Position numbers and translations under genes: made by a program. The notes under the pieces were generated by a model, which saw nothing but the letters and a program-made list of their open reading frames with translations, was not told where the DNA came from and made no database searches. 64,000 bases of DNA from Ampelocalamus luodianensis (Eukaryota; Streptophyta; Magnoliopsida; Poales; Poaceae), in assembly GCA_036346255.1 (NCBI GenBank), contig CM070619.1, positions 39,624,342 to 39,688,341 of the forward strand. Reading direction: 5' to 3'. Positions 1 to 12,434 of the stretch are shown here, piece after piece (the stretch's first letter is position 1; every line of letters begins with the position of its first letter).

Positions 1-2102
1 AGACATTTACTGCTCGAAGTAAACACAGCACCAAGGGAAATACTCACTTAGGCAAAGAACTCGAAAAACATAGAGGAAGTCAACAGCTGAGGGCTCAAGT
101 TCTGCTATAAGCGAATACCAAACCACAAATGAGAAGAAGGTATTGCCCTTTGAAAATTGGTAAACTCTTATGGAACAAATGCATAAGGTTTAAGCACACT
201 CAAATAAACTGAAGGTTGCGAAACGCGACTTAATCCTCAAATACTTTTACTTCACTCCTTCCTTTAACCAGGAAAGTTATTTTATATGATTACTACATCA
301 CTTTGCCAGCTTAAACAAGATAAGCTCTTAAGACCAAATCATAGGAACCACTTAAGAACCAATAAAATCTTTCAAACCGTCTCTTTGCTCGAAACAGACT
401 CAATTACCACATAACTCATGAGGTCCAAAGATAACAAACGCAAAACTCGAAACACTTTCACTAAAACAATATCATGCAAATGATCAATTTCTTTTTTTTT
501 TCTTATAATTCGTTCAACATTATCATCACAACCACAATCTGACAATCACACTAATCAACGAAATAATATGCTATTAGCAAGAATCATCATAATCTCTTAT
601 CACTTCATGAACTTTTGAAAAAAACACAATGAACTACTTCATCATATCTCTAAAATCTAAATAAGATTGCAAATACTTGATCTAGGAAAAGCCTAGTGCA
701 AAAACATCATAATTGAAACAAACTATTTCAACAAGATAATAAAAGAACATGACAATCTCACCCATGTACACCAACAGAAATATCTTATTAGCTTTCATCC
801 ATTTAACTCTTACTGACACTCGACGCCAAGATAGTACACACTAAATGCTCTCTAGCCACACATGGCACAATCATGATCCTACCTCTCTTTGCAAACTCAA
901 CAACAGTTAAGAGGATATAATCAACATTCTAACTTATGTTCATCAATTAGAATGAAAGGTCCTTAACTTCAATAATATAGGATACATAAGACAAGGTTTC
1001 ACAAGGCGATACATCATCATTCATCTAATCATTTAAGCATGTTTCAATAATTTTTAGCATGGCAAGAATCAAGTAAAGCTATCATTCAAATAAGATCATG
1101 ATGATCCATAGAAGACAGATTCAAGATTAATATCTATCAAGGCAACATTCGAACACATCCTTAACTTAACAATCACTAGCGGTTAGAATAACCGAAAGAG
1201 GACCTAGATTCCAACTCATCTAACAAATTTATCAGATTACTCGATCGTAAAGATCAACCCGATACATCCACATTTTCCACACTTCTTAACAACAACACGT
1301 TCTTGAACAAATATAGACAAACTCTTATCTAAAACTCATCATGTACCAAATACAACGACATTTCACATTAAGCAATTCACTTCCATGGATACTAGTTAAG
1401 AATAGACTGCTTGCACAAAGCTAATAACCCAAATCTGATAACTCATACCATAATAATTAATTCATTTAATTAACACCTCTTACTTAAGCTTGTCAAGACA
1501 TCACTTAAAGATTTTAACCCAATATTTCAGAAAAAGAGGCATTAAATTTCAACACTGGAAACAATCCAAAAGAAATACATAAAGCCAAAGCTTTCACATA
1601 TTAAAGAACTAGCAACATAAAACTTTTAGTATCCAGAATACTCAGCGAATAAAAGATTCACATTCTCCAATAAGAAGGGCAGAACTCCCAAGAAAAGATA
1701 ATTTTTTCCCGATATCCAACGATCCCAAGAAACAACTTTAGACCAGTAGTCAGGAGAACAAGTAGTCGATTTATGGAACCAAGAAAGTCCAATGAAAACT
1801 CATCAGAAGAAATGTAAAACACCAACTCAAGAAAACTTTATCAAAGACAACTATTACCAGAACTGACCACATTCAGAATCAAGGAAGAGAATAATATTTT
1901 CTAAAGAAACTCACCCTCAACACTCAACTATGGTATTTGGGGTAGATACTACTCTATTCTGCTACCACGAACGGTGGTGTAACCCGACAAAACCCAGGGC
2001 CACCACCACGACCTCGACCTCTCAATGTCACCCATAGCTGTGCACACTGTGACATTTTAATAACTTAATTACCATAGACCTAAAGCCCACTCTGATACCA
2101 AC
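1..2102 (-). mobile_element. Element F, internal region (partial, non-coding)
   Basis: AT-rich sequence running in from the left edge and ending at a primer-binding site next to the LTR at 2103. No reading frame of retroelement type is visible. The last 700 bases can be aligned by eye with the matching end of element E (about 44900-45662): both have a 'ctccaata' phrase followed by a purine-rich stretch and a 'gtggtgtaac' phrase shortly before the PBS. This is therefore the leader-side internal region of a minus-strand element of the E/J family. The far end and the 3' LTR lie outside the window. Confidence 0.75.
2089..2100 (-). promoter_or_regulatory. Primer-binding site of element F
   Basis: On the minus strand this reads TGGTATCAGAGT, two bases after the LTR terminus ...GAGTTACA. 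It matches the 3' end of plant initiator tRNA-Met, the usual primer for Tekay-type chromoviruses. It fixes the element as minus-strand and marks 2103 as the LTR edge. Confidence 0.85.
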
Positions 2103-2649
2103 TGTAACTCCTTGGCTATTCGGAAGCCAAATGCTACCTAAAGACCTAACATATAATCATACAGCGGAATATTTTCAACAATAATTCATCAACTCAGCTA
2201 AACAGATCATTAACAATTGGAACATAAACAGGAATGTAATAATGGATCCACTAAGATAATCCTATCAACGAATAATCAATGAACATAAACAGTTATTTAA
2301 ACAAACTCAACGTTAAATAAGGTATCATCCAAATCTAAGTTTATTTATTACAATCCAACCATTAACGAATGAAAGGCAGTAACAATTCTTTTATTGAGAC
2401 TAGTGTAAAGTGAACTGAGTGGGTAGTGCAAGTATACTCCCTCCCAAGAGATTCATCACCAACGTTCACCTAAAAATAATTAAACAAAGTAAGAGTGAGT
2501 CCAAGACTTGGCAATTACATTGAATAAATCAACAGACAACCAATATGAATAAAACAACCTCTTCACAGTTTCTGAAGGTACCACGAATGAATATTTAAGA
2601 ATGCATGATATGAATGAAATTAATCAAAGGATGGACTGCACACGTGCTT

Positions 2650-2903
2650 ATACTGGTATAGCTAGTGACACACCCGTCGGTGTTCACTTAAGCCCGCATC
2701 TTAACAAAAATACGGGGATCCAAATCCCATATGAAGAACGTTTCATACGGGTGTCCAAATCTGCCCATCCTGGAATTAATGGGTCTTACATGCCCATCCT
2801 GGAATTGATGGGTCTTTCTAATCCACTCCCGTGGACGGGACATGACAACGTCCAAATCTGCCCACATTAGAATGGCGGCTCTTATAATCCACTCTCGTGG
2901 ATG
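2650..2903 (-). other. Row of short hairpins in F LTR
   Basis: Successive inverted repeats lie here, for example CCCATATGAA with TTCATACGGG, CCCAT with ATGGG (twice, in a tandemly repeated unit of about 29 bp at 2762-2818), and ATCCACTC with GTGGAT. Right arms are followed by GGGTC, GGGATCC or GGGAC linkers. The same arrangement occurs at the same distance from the LTR end in E, G and J. Confidence 0.6.
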
Positions 2904-3580
2904 AAACATGCATAATAGGTGCATAAAATGGATATGAACAATGAAAGACATCATCTCATAACATAGATTCAACACATATGAAAGGACATGGACAATTCAT
3001 CTTCTCTTGTATCATAAGATGTCACAACATAATCATGTAAGCATTCATCAATCATAATCGTTAAGATTAGCAAAGTACTTGCCTTCCGCGTTGCGACGCG
3101 TTAGCAGGAAACGATGGTGCTCCCAAACCCGTAGCCTCGCTGCCTAATCAATTAAATAAACGAAATAAGAACAACATGGTACACGACACGACTCAACAAT
3201 GTTCTACAACGCTTTCCCGGTACCTCAAGATTTAACTAAAAGACCTATTCTGAAAACAGACATCTCAGTCTTAAGCCGAAACTGGACAACAGCACGGTAA
3301 AATTCATATCTAATGATCCAGAACTCGGAACAAGGTGAGCCCAGTTTCTACTGATTCTCCACGAATAAATCTACAATATTCTAGTTGACAAGATATCCTG
3401 ATTCGACCAAATTAATTTGGTAACAAGCAGATGAAAATACAAAATAGATTCTGCCTAACCTAGAAAAACAGCTACAAAGAACAGATCATAACCTTTATTC
3501 CATAACTCCGATTAGAGCGTTCTTTACCAATCTGAAAAGGTTATAAAATTATCCACAATAACCTAGTTGAGTGAAAATCC

Positions 3581-3585
3581 TGAAT
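3581..3585. repeat. Target-site duplication of element A (TGAAT)
   Basis: TGAAT at 3581-3585 is repeated at 16511-16515 directly outside the TG and CA termini of element A. Removing A and one copy restores a continuous F LTR. Confidence 0.95.
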
Positions 3586-6500
3586 TGTGAGGACCCCAGT
3601 TTATTTGGCTTGTAATGCTTAACCAACCACCTGGTCCTAGCATCACAAATCAAATAAACTGATCCTCGAGATATGTATACTTCCCAGAAAGCAGTATACA
3701 CACCCCGGTACAAAATTAGACATCAACTCCATTCCAAACATAGAGTCCAAACATCACACTACAACGGAGGATAAACAAATAGTAGAGATATTACAGACAA
3801 TGGCCGACTGGCCACAAGATACACAAATAACAACAGAAAGACAGCGGAAGCAAAAGTGCCATAAGATGGCTATAAACAAAGCCAATCGCGTGCCTTCAAC
3901 CCACAAGGCATCGGCCAGGACCGCCAAGTCTAGTCGTCCAGAAGCGGCAACACGACTCACGAAGTGAGGACCACGAGGCTCACCTTCTTCCTCTGCAACA
4001 AAAACATTAGGCAAAGCACACAGTACAAAGATTGTCTTTGTACCCGCAAGACGACGTGTGAACTAGCAGACCTGTTCATATGCTACATGCAGGCTTGTTT
4101 AGTGGAGGACATATGTTTTATTTGCATAAAGCCAATTTTCATTTGCAATAATGTAATACGGTTTAAAGGCAAGTTTGCAATTCATTTTTAAGATTGAAAT
4201 AACGATGCGGATATTGATAACAAGCGAAAGATAAACAACCTAGAAGTGACTATCCCAATAGTCACCACAACAATAACACGAATCCCGATTCGTACCACCC
4301 ATCAAGTTTTAATTTAAATGTTGTAGTCTAGTTCTTGGGGCGTATCCGAGCGTGTCCATAACCTAGGGCGAGGCTATTCGAATAGTTTTAACCTGCAGGG
4401 TGTACCAATGTACCCACACTTGACCGCCTTTAAGCCAAGCACACTTCCAGAAGGTATGCTGGCCTGACTAAGTCCTACGAGACTTTTTCCAATATTGTGT
4501 ATTAACTACGAGCAGCTCGTATGGATAGAAATCCATACGCTTACATGGTAAAGCCGAAAAGGCAACTACCCACTCAGGATAAAGCTTTTGGACAACTACC
4601 ATGCTCCCACCTCCATCCCTCTGCGACCGGAGCCAATACACGCCAAAGTACTAGGTCAAGAGAGGTCCCATATACTCTAGTGTGGTTAGCACGCAAAATG
4701 CTCGTCTGGTGGCGCAAGTAACTCGGTCCTTAAGCGACTCGGGCACCTTTCGATCACACCCAACAGATCACACCAGTCTTACCATTGTGCCCAAGTCTAA
4801 ATCATTTTGTTTTCATTTTTAATTTTTCAATTAAACATAGCAAAGATCTTGAAACAAAAAGTTGTAGTAAATTTTGTGTGATCAAGGTTACCGACTAAAG
4901 TCGATAACACTTGATTCTACCGATATCTAGGCATGTCTAAGCAAGTTGACCGGATCTACTAAGTGACAAGAGATCATCCAGCGACCTCTAATCACAGCAA
5001 ATAACCTAGGCTCGGGTAGTAGAGATCAATATTTTGTCTACAGGATATGCGACTACGGATTTAACTAATCAATTTAACACAAATTAAGCAATGCATACAT
5101 CAATTTGAAACAAAATATTAGATTTTAAAATCTTTGGGATAAACATGATCAAACTGCTTGCACGGTTCTTTGTTGCTCAATATGGTGCGGAGGGTCGTTC
5201 TCGGGGTTGCCGCAAATATCGAAACCTAACGATCGAACATAACGACAAATAAGAACGAATAACAGACAAAACTCAAACATTCAACAACATCAAAACAAGC
5301 CAAAACTCACACAAAGACCTAAGCATGAAATAACAAAATTTTAGAAAGCAGAGAAAAATTCATTTTAAGTTATTAGCAATTTTTCTATGAATTTTCTAAG
5401 CTAAAAACACAACAAGTCACTAGTTAATTACTTAACAAATTCTCATGAACAGAACCAGTGTATAAAACCTATCCTAATAGTTAGTATCTTGAAAATGAAA
5501 TTTCTGAATTGGGTTCATTTAATTTGGACAATTATTGGAAGAGATATGCATTTTCTAATTTAGAAGATACATAAGACATCATTTTATTAGCTAACAGATT
5601 TTTGCTACAGAGACATGGGTGAAGTTAATTTTATCAAGTAGCACACTTAAAATAAAAATTAACAAAGACTGGTTTCATGCAATTTGGATAAAAATTGAAT
5701 TAGTTATGCATTTTCTAAGTTTAAATGAATTAACGATTACAACAGAAAACATATTACGAAATACTAAAGTATTAAATCCTTTTTCTACCGCGATCGATGG
5801 CCCGACCATCGGCAGCGGGCTTGCGTAACGCCCGGCCGGACGGCGCACCGCCTAAAGTGACGTCGAAGGCGTATTCAAAGAATCGTCTTGGCTCACTAAG
5901 GTGCAAACCCAAAACACTCTCACGGTGAAATCGCTTCCCATCGGAGAAAACACATAACGAACTACACAAACCTAGCGACAACATGGACCCACATGGCGGT
6001 GACACAAAGTGAAATGCAGCGGTTGGATTAAACGATTTCTAACGTGATTAACCAAAGAGGGCCCACAAATCGAGACTCAAAGTAGACATGATTAGAGTTA
6101 AACTAATCTTCACCGGCGGTTCACCGGCGAGCACGGGCACGGTGGCGCGGCCGCGCAACTGATCTTGCAAACCAGGAGGTTTCGGCGAAAGAGTGGTACC
6201 TTACGGTTCGCAGGACCTAGCGAACTTCGGCAGCGGTGGCGGACCCACGAAGATGCGGCGGCGGTGGCGGCGAGCGAGGCGGAGAAGAAGGTGCGGTGCG
6301 CGGAGATGGCGCTTCTGAGACGGCGAAGCCGAGAAGGTGCGCCACGAGATCGCGGAGACACCGAGAGCGATAAGCCCACGATCTTGATGATGGAGGAGGA
6401 CGGTGGCGCCGGAATTGACACGGCGGCGCTTTACCGAGTTTGGAGAAAGCGGCGCTGCGGCCTCGGTGATACACCAAAGAGCGAAACAAGGTCACGGTTA

Positions 6501-7696
6501 GACTCAGCCACGTGATGCGATCCTAAGGGACTAAGTAGCGGCTGAAACTCACGAGCGCCAATAAGCTTGCAGGCCGAGATCACCGGAGGCGGAGGCGGCG
6601 AAGTGGCTCGGATGATTCAGGGTGCTACGAGCTCGGAGCGGGCAAAATGGATGCGGCGAGAGAGTGGATCACGGCGGTGCGGTCGCGGGCTCGAGGCGGC
6701 GCTAACTGCGGCGGCGTTGCTCTCGGGTTCTTCTCCGTGGGAAAGGAAATTTGGGCGGAGAAAACACGAGAATGGACGCGAAGGGTAGTGGATGGGCTCG
6801 GTGGGTAGATGAGACCCGACGATGCTTCACGGGTGACACGAGGACAAAAGGTGGCGGCGACGAGGGCGTGGCAAGCATGCGCTGCAGGCCGTGAGCTCGG
6901 TGAGGTGCGGAGAAGACGAGGTCGATGCTGACAGGTGGGACCCACATGTCAGCGACAGGAGCAAAGCGGTGCGAGCCCGAGTTAGACTCGATCAATATCG
7001 CGCCGACCGTTGGATCTAAAACGGACGGCTGAGATTGGTGTATGCATTCGGACAGGTCGGTTGCATGCGCGCACGTGGATCGTTCGATTTGCATCGGACG
7101 GTCGTGATCAATTGGACTCGGGCGGTGCGATTAGTTGACGCGACCGAACCAAGTGTGCGAGTCGGACTCGAGCTTTGAGTTGGGTTGGGCGAGAACGATG
7201 CTTTTAGAATTTGATTTAAAAGACAGAGAAGGTTTGGGGAATTTTTAGAGGTAGCTCCTGAGCTCCAAAAATTTCGAAATTTTTATGGCAGCTACTAGGG
7301 ACAGAGGACAACCTTGTATAATTTTTCCAGAACTTTTTATGCACTGCATTGTTCTAGAAAATTCACAAGCTGCTGTCTGAGGAGTTTGACCAGATTTCAA
7401 ACAGAGTTGACTTGGCCATTTGAAATAGCAAACAAAATCTAAAAATTGTGAAATAATTCAGGGAGGTAGATAGGATGATCAAGATGGTAGGAAAAATAAT
7501 TTCAGAGGATGATCACAAGTTTGAAAGCTAAGAATCTGCTGACAACAATCTCCATTCACAAGAATTTAATTCTAGAAAATGGAAATTGCTAGGGAAAAAT
7601 GTAGAAACTTTCAAATGATTTGAAGAGACAACAAAAGTTTTTATTTCCCCTCAAAATTTACATTTGAAATACAAACCCTAAGTTAGGGCTGTTACA
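3586..7696 (-). repeat. Element A 3' LTR
   Basis: A 4.1-kb LTR, TGTGAGGACC...CTGTTACA on the plus strand (TGTAACAGCC...TCCTCACA in element sense). It is colinear with 12435-16510. Reading frames within it, such as those at 6110-7094, are GC-rich LTR sequence without recognisable domains. The stretch 5900-7150 is GC-rich, the rest AT-rich. Confidence 0.95.
4354..4419 (-). other. Conserved four-hairpin cassette, A 3' LTR
   Basis: Starts GTCCATAACC, then the palindrome CTATTCGAATAG, then CCTGCAGG, then GTGTAC...CCCACAC. The same series occurs at matching LTR positions in A (second copy), B, C, D and H. It lies 0.77 kb from the PBS-side LTR end. Confidence 0.7.
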
Positions 7697-7710
7697 AATC
7701 TCCCCCCCTT
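7697..7710 (-). promoter_or_regulatory. Polypurine tract of element A
   Basis: In element sense this is AAGGGGGGGAGATT directly before the 3' LTR terminus TGTAACAG. It is the plus-strand primer for reverse transcription and confirms the minus orientation. Confidence 0.9.
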
Positions 7711-7714
7711 ACAG

Positions 7715-7733
7715 GAATCTCGCCCCGAGATTC
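7715..7733 (-). other. Inverted repeat next to PPT, element A
   Basis: GAATCTCG and CGAGATTC around a 3-base centre, just inside the PPT. Comparable inverted repeats sit at the same place in B, E and J with different arm sequences. It overlaps the expected C-terminal tail of the polyprotein, so coding constraint may contribute. Confidence 0.6.
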
Positions 7734-7739
7734 TGATCA

Positions 7740-8110
7740 CTGGGAGAAGAAGGACGGGTAATCTGCTCGGAGGCGATCTTCCCGCTCCCAAGTGGCTTCA
7801 TCCTCGGAGTGGTTCGACCACTGAACTTTAAGGAACTTGATCACACGGTTCCTTGTTCTGCGTTCACTTCATCGAGGATCTGACGGGCGCTCACGATAAG
7901 GCGAGATCTTCACGCACATCGATATTTTCCAATGGTGTTTCCTCAGCGGAACACGAAGGCACTTCTTCAATTGTGATATATGGAAAACATCGTGCACTCC
8001 TTCAAGTGTAGCCGGCAACTCCAACTTGTATGCAACGGCTCCCACTTTCTTGATGATGCGATCGGCCGACATATCGAGAGCCGGTTGCCCTTGGCGCAAA
8101 GCGACGATGA
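7740..8110 (-). pseudogene. Element A integrase C-terminus and chromodomain
   Basis: The upstream half (7869-8099) encodes the integrase tail, with IIKKVGAVAYKLELPA and then GVHDVFHISQLKKCL, the conserved segment before chromodomains in Tekay elements. After a frame break, 7745-7865 encodes VIKFLKVQWSNHS and EDEATWERED, the core strand and terminal helix of a chromodomain. In chromoviruses this domain is fused to integrase and is thought to direct insertion to heterochromatin, which fits this window. At least one frameshift separates the two halves. Confidence 0.85.
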
Positions 8111-8348
8111 CCCTTGAGGTGAGACTTTGAGATACACAAAGTCATTGGGCTGGAAACTCAGCTCACGGCGGCGCCGTCTGCATAGCTCTTCGCTGGGTGA
8201 GCTCTGCGCAAGTGCTCACGAATCAAGCGCACTTGACTTTCGCCTCATTGATCGAATCGGGCCAAGAAGCGCCTTTCACGGTTTACGACCAGTTCAATGG
8301 TGTTACGCAGCGCCGTCCATACAAAGCCTCAAGCGGTGCCATCCGAGA

Positions 8349-9185
8349 CTAGCTTTGGAAGCTGTTGTTGTAGGAGAATTCGGCAAGTGGTAGGCACTTC
8401 TCCCAATTCTTTCCATAGGAAAGAACACAAGCACGGAGCATATCTTCTAGCACCTGATTGACGCGCTCCGTCGACCATCGATCGAGGATGATAGGTGGTG
8501 GCGAAAAGACGGTACCATGGCCTCCTGCGGTGTGCCAAAATCGGGAAGTGAAAAGAGAGCCACGATCTGACACTATCGTTCGTGGCACACCATGCAGACT
8601 CACAATGCGGGATATGTAAAGATCCGCTAGCTGATTCACATCAATCTTCGATCGCACTGGAAGGAAATGGGCCACCTTCGTCAATCGATCAATGATAACC
8701 CATAATGCATCCTTCCCGCGAGAATGCAGGCGGACCGGTGATAAAATCCATGCCTCTGAATCCCACTTCCATTCTGGTATAGGCAAAGGCTGAAGAAGAC
8801 CAGCCGGACGTTGATGCTCGGCCTTGACACGACAACATATGTCACATCTGGCAACGAACCTGGCAATCTCGCGCTTCATGCGAGTCCACCAGAATCTCGG
8901 CGCGAGATCTTGGTACATTTTAGTGGCCCCGGGATGGATGGACAAAGGCGATTCATGGGCCTCATGGAGAATCAAATCCCGTAACTCTGGGACCTTTGGG
9001 ACCACAAGCCGCTGCCCAAACCATACAACACCGTGCTCATCCTCTGTGAAACACTTAGCTGAACCATCCTTGATGTTCTGCTTGATTTTACCCACACCAT
9101 CGTCTGATTGTTGTGCGGACTTGATCGATCCACCAAGGTTGGTTGCACAACCAAGGCGACAAGGAACCATGCTCAGCAAACCCAA
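8349..9185 (-). pseudogene. Element A integrase (zinc-binding and catalytic core)
   Basis: A 278-codon open stretch. Its N-terminal part has the H2C2 zinc-binding region (HEAHESPLSIHPGATKMYQD, then CDICCRVK). The core follows with the first Asp in VIIDRLTKVAHF, the second in VSDRGSLF, and the Glu in the ERVNQVLEDMLRACV region, so all three catalytic positions are visible. Integrase joins element cDNA to target DNA. The frame is broken at both ends relative to RNase H and the C-terminal domain, and around the segment after VSDRGSLF the expected sequence is locally scrambled by indels. Confidence 0.9.
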
Positions 9186-9249
9186 GTTGAGGCATTGAAA
9201 TTACGCAAGAAGTGCGGTTCTTTGCTCTTGGATCATCAAAGTATTGCAA

Positions 9250-9714
9250 TACACTTTTCGGCTAAGTGCATCGGCAACCACATTGGCCTTGCCGGATGAT
9301 CTTGAATACCCATATCATAATCTTTGATCAATTCCAACCATCTCCTCTGCTGAGGTTGGATCTGTTGGGTGAACAAGTATTTCAAACTCTTGTGATCGAA
9401 TACACCTCACAGTGATTCTGATCGGATAATGCCGCCAAATCTTGAGTGCATGAACCACAGACAAGCTCTAAATCATGGGTGGGATAGTTGAGCTCATGAG
9501 GTCTTAATCGCTGGATGCATAGGCAAGCGCCTTGCCTTCTGCATAAGAACACATCAAGACCACGACGAGAGGCATCGCAATAAATATCGAAGCTCTTGTG
9601 GATATCGGGAAGAGTGAGGACCAGGGCTGAAGTCAATCGCTGTTTGAGCTCACAGCTCTCATCACAAGCGAAGGACCAAACAAACTTCTTGTCTTTCTTG
9701 AGCAATTCGGTCAT
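9250..9714 (-). pseudogene. Element A RNase H
   Basis: 9382-9714 carries YCDASRRGL, the first catalytic region of Ty3/gypsy RNase H, and then RPHELNYPTHDLEL. The end of the domain (tail with KANVVADALS-type sequence) is at about 9250-9350 in another frame. The enzyme removes the RNA strand during reverse transcription. The middle of the domain is altered by small indels. Confidence 0.85.
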
Positions 9715-9846
9715 CGGCTTTGCGATCTTGGAGAAGTTCTCGATAAAGCGCGGTAGTAGCCCGCTAAACCAAGAAAACTCCGCACATCGGTGGTGACTTG
9801 GCCGGCCCCAAGATAGAACATCGTTGACTTTCTTTGGGATCCACGA

Positions 9847-10430
9847 CTATGCCTCGGTGAAAGAACATGGCCCAAGAATGCCACTTCCTTCAACGAAATT
9901 CACATTTCTTTGAACTTTGCATACGGTGATGCTCCATAACTTGCCCAAAACAATCTTTAGATGCTCAGCATGCTCTGCTTCAGTCTTGGAATAGATAAGA
10001 ATATCATCAATGAAGACCACCACAAATTTGTCCAAAAACTCCATGAATACTGAATTCATTAAGTTCATGAACAAGGCTGGAGCGTTGGTTAAACCGAAAG
10101 ACATGACGGTGTACTCGTACAGCCCATAACGAGTAGTGAAAGCCGTCTTCGGAATGTCCTCAGCCCTGATCCGGACTTGATGATAGCCCGATCTCAGATC
10201 AATCTTGGAGAACACCTGGGCTCCAGACAACTGGTCAAAAAGATCATCAATGCGGGGCAGAGGATATTTGTTCTTCACCGTCACTTCATTGAGAGGACGG
10301 TAATCAACACACATGCGTAAAGTCTTGTCCTCTTCTTCACAAAGATCACGGACAACCCCAAGGAGATGAATCGGGGCGGATGAAACCCTTGGCTTGGAGC
10401 TCACCAAGCTGCTTCTTCAATTCTTCTAGC
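9847..10430 (-). pseudogene. Element A reverse transcriptase
   Basis: A 186-codon frame with the main RT motifs: CVDYRPLNEVTVKNKYPLPR, FSKIDLRSGYHQVRI (first catalytic Asp), SFGLTNAPALF, and FIDDILIYSK (catalytic Asp pair). All catalytic residues are present. The N-terminal finger region continues in another frame toward 10430 (PPNELEELKKQLGELQ and GFIRP at 10346-10440). This is the best preserved part of the A polyprotein and is typical of Tekay/RIRE3-like elements. Confidence 0.92.
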
Positions 10431-10927
10431 TCATTGGGAGGCATCCGTCTGGCGCCTTGAAATTGGGCGATGCAGGGCAGCAACTCGATGACAAACTCGG
10501 GTCTCGAGCCGGAGGCATCGAGCAAATCTTCGGAAAGACATCCACAAAGTCGGATACTATGGGAACATCCTGAATCTGCAAGGTTGGCTCCGCTTCTAAT
10601 GCACATAGATGTGGCTCTGAAGTGCGCGAAAATCCGACTGCTGCTTTGAAGAGTGGTAAGATAAACAACCTTCTGGCACAATCGATTTGCCCCAAGTGTT
10701 GGGACAACCAATCCATGCCAAGAATCACATCCGGACTCGCTGGCGGCGAATAAGGTTTGCCAAAAACCCACTCCTTGGACTATGATAGGAACATCCAGAC
10801 ACTTTGTAAATCGGCTCTCATTTCCGACCCGGAGAGCGGATGAGCAAAGAACTTCCAAAGGAACACAGTGAAGACCACTAGCAGCAGCAAATGATCTTGA
10901 AATAAAAGAATGCGATGCTCGAATCAA
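10426..10927 (-). pseudogene. Element A protease and protease-RT linker
   Basis: 10426-10728 opens with ILGMDWLSQHLGQIDCARR, the conserved segment that follows the aspartic protease in Tekay elements. Upstream, 10863-10925 encodes the region around the active-site Asp-Ser-Gly, but a short loss of bases shifts the frame within the motif; the downstream SRSFAAASGLHCV is readable. The protease would cut the Gag-Pol polyprotein. Confidence 0.8.
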
Positions 10928-11104
10928 ATAATCTGCAGCGGGGCGAGAATTAACAAAGTGTACCCATCACAACATCCGGCGCCTCCGAGCCTCCTCGGTG
11001 AAAGGTGGTTCACTCGGCATTGCTGCTCGCACCAGGTCTTACGGATAACCTTACAGTCGGTGGGTGACCACTCCCGCCGCGTCCTCCATTAGGACGAGGG
11101 CTCT

Positions 11105-11170
11105 GCAACACTCGAGGGCAAGCGTTGGCGTAGTGGCCCTTGTTGTGGCGGCGAAACAAGTAACCTCGGC
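11105..11170 (-). pseudogene. Element A gag zinc knuckle (frame-shifted)
   Basis: The minus strand encodes HNKGHYANAC followed by Pro, the second half of a CCHC knuckle, while the preceding cysteines are in another frame. It corresponds to the intact knuckle of B at 27386-27433. The knuckle binds element RNA during packaging. Confidence 0.7.
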
Positions 11171-11395
11171 GCCGGATTGCGGAGGCCGCTCTGTCTTGGA
11201 TCGCGGCGCGCGTGGTGGCTCACGGCTGCGGTGGGCGAGGCTGTGCGATGGCCTCGGCGCCGGTGGAGCAAAAGAGCAGGCCACGTCTTTGGCCCGGCCG
11301 AGAGGGCGAACAAGGCTGGTGTGAGTAGGCGATCGCCTCCCATTTGCGCTTGCGGGACTCGCCACGCCTTTGCCTTATGCTCGGCAACAATGGCC

Positions 11396-11963
11396 TTATC
11401 TGCAAGGCACGAAAGTCGAGAAGTCTACAATAGATAGCTTGTCCTGCGGCTCCTCGGACAAGCCATCCATAAACTTCTCTGCTAGCCTCATCGAGGCCAC
11501 CTCTCCGAGCATAACGAGCGGATGATTGAACTCGTGCAGGTACTCCGTCACGGACTTGCGCCCTTGTTTGGCGCGAAACTCCTTCTTCTTGACTTCATCG
11601 GGCCATCGGGGATGTGGGCCGACGAAAAGCGATCGAACTCTTCCACGCGACCACATGGCGCGGGATGCATGGCGAATAGTTCTCCCACCATGAGAGTGCG
11701 CGCCCTCAAGGCGGTGGGGCGAAAAGTGCCTTGTCTGCGCTGGCGAGCTATGTTGAGTTTCGCTCAACCATGCGCGACCAATCGTCCGCATCGAGAGGTC
11801 CTCGAGGCGGGAGAAAGTCGGCGGTGCGTGCGGAGGAACTCTGCAAGTCCCAGCGAGTGCGGTGGCGCCACCACCGGCGGGAGTGGAGGTATTCCTAGCA
11901 ATAACCTCCAAGATGCGCGTCGGTCCATGCGGTTTCGCTCGATCTAGCGAGCACCTCGGCCAT
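11396..11963 (-). pseudogene. Element A gag
   Basis: The minus-strand ATG at 11963 opens MAEVLARSSE, and after a frame break 11396-11911 continues with VIARNTSTP and later SVTEYLHEFNH and EKFMDGLSEEPQDKLS, hallmarks of the chromovirus capsid (Retrotrans_gag) domain. Gag forms the virus-like particle. Compared with B's gag the capsid core is shortened and garbled between about 11560 and 11800. Confidence 0.85.
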
Positions 11964-12418
11964 GGTCGGAGGAGAAGCTCCTCATCATGACCAGCCGGTG
12001 GCCCGCGCGTTCTCCGGCCATCTGTTTACTAAGACAAGTTAGCAACAAATTTAAGAGCAAGAGAGCCCAAAATTCATGAAAGCAGTCCGAAACAAACACA
12101 AGGCGGGATAAAGTTCCACCAGCAAAAATCGGACACATAACTACTCACTTTACATCTTACCTATTATCCCCACAAGTTTTAGTTGGACTAAACTTCATGG
12201 TTCTTCAGACTAATTCCACCAGTAGTAACTATCTTTTGAAAGGTAAAGAGAGAAACCAAGTTTCAAAACTTAAATTAGAGTAAGATGAGAGTAAAGCTAA
12301 GATAGATAAGGAATAAAATCGAGAATCATGCTAGGTTTTCACAAACCCTTTTATAATTTGAAAATAAGACTTTCAAAATATCCTAAGGACGACCATGCTT
12401 GGGTTACTACGGTCGAAT
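11964..12418 (-). other. Element A leader between PBS and gag
   Basis: Untranslated leader of about 450 bases with no open frame of note. The PBS-proximal part ('gagagaaacc...ttcaaaacttaa...agtaag.tgaga') matches the leader of B and the fragment at 18856-19107. Confidence 0.75.
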
Positions 12419-12430
12419 GGCTCGATACCA
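12419..12430 (-). promoter_or_regulatory. Primer-binding site of element A (damaged)
   Basis: In element sense TGGTATCGAGCC, four bases beyond the 5' LTR end. The expected initiator tRNA-Met complement is TGGTATCAGAGCC, so two bases appear to be lost in the middle. Confidence 0.85.
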
Positions 12431-12434
12431 ACTT

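Larger units (their letters stand above)
2103..3585 (-). mobile_element. Element F 5' LTR, PBS-side segment
   Basis: Begins TGTAACTCC directly beside the PBS. It is interrupted at 3585 by element A and resumes after A's target-site duplication at 16516. This part resembles the E/G/J LTRs: a phrase like 'acctaaaa..aataa..aaag..agagtgagtcc', then a row of short hairpins, then a stretch corresponding to 'cttgcctcaacc'. Together with 16516-18747 it gives an LTR of about 3.7 kb that starts TG and ends CA. Confidence 0.75.
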
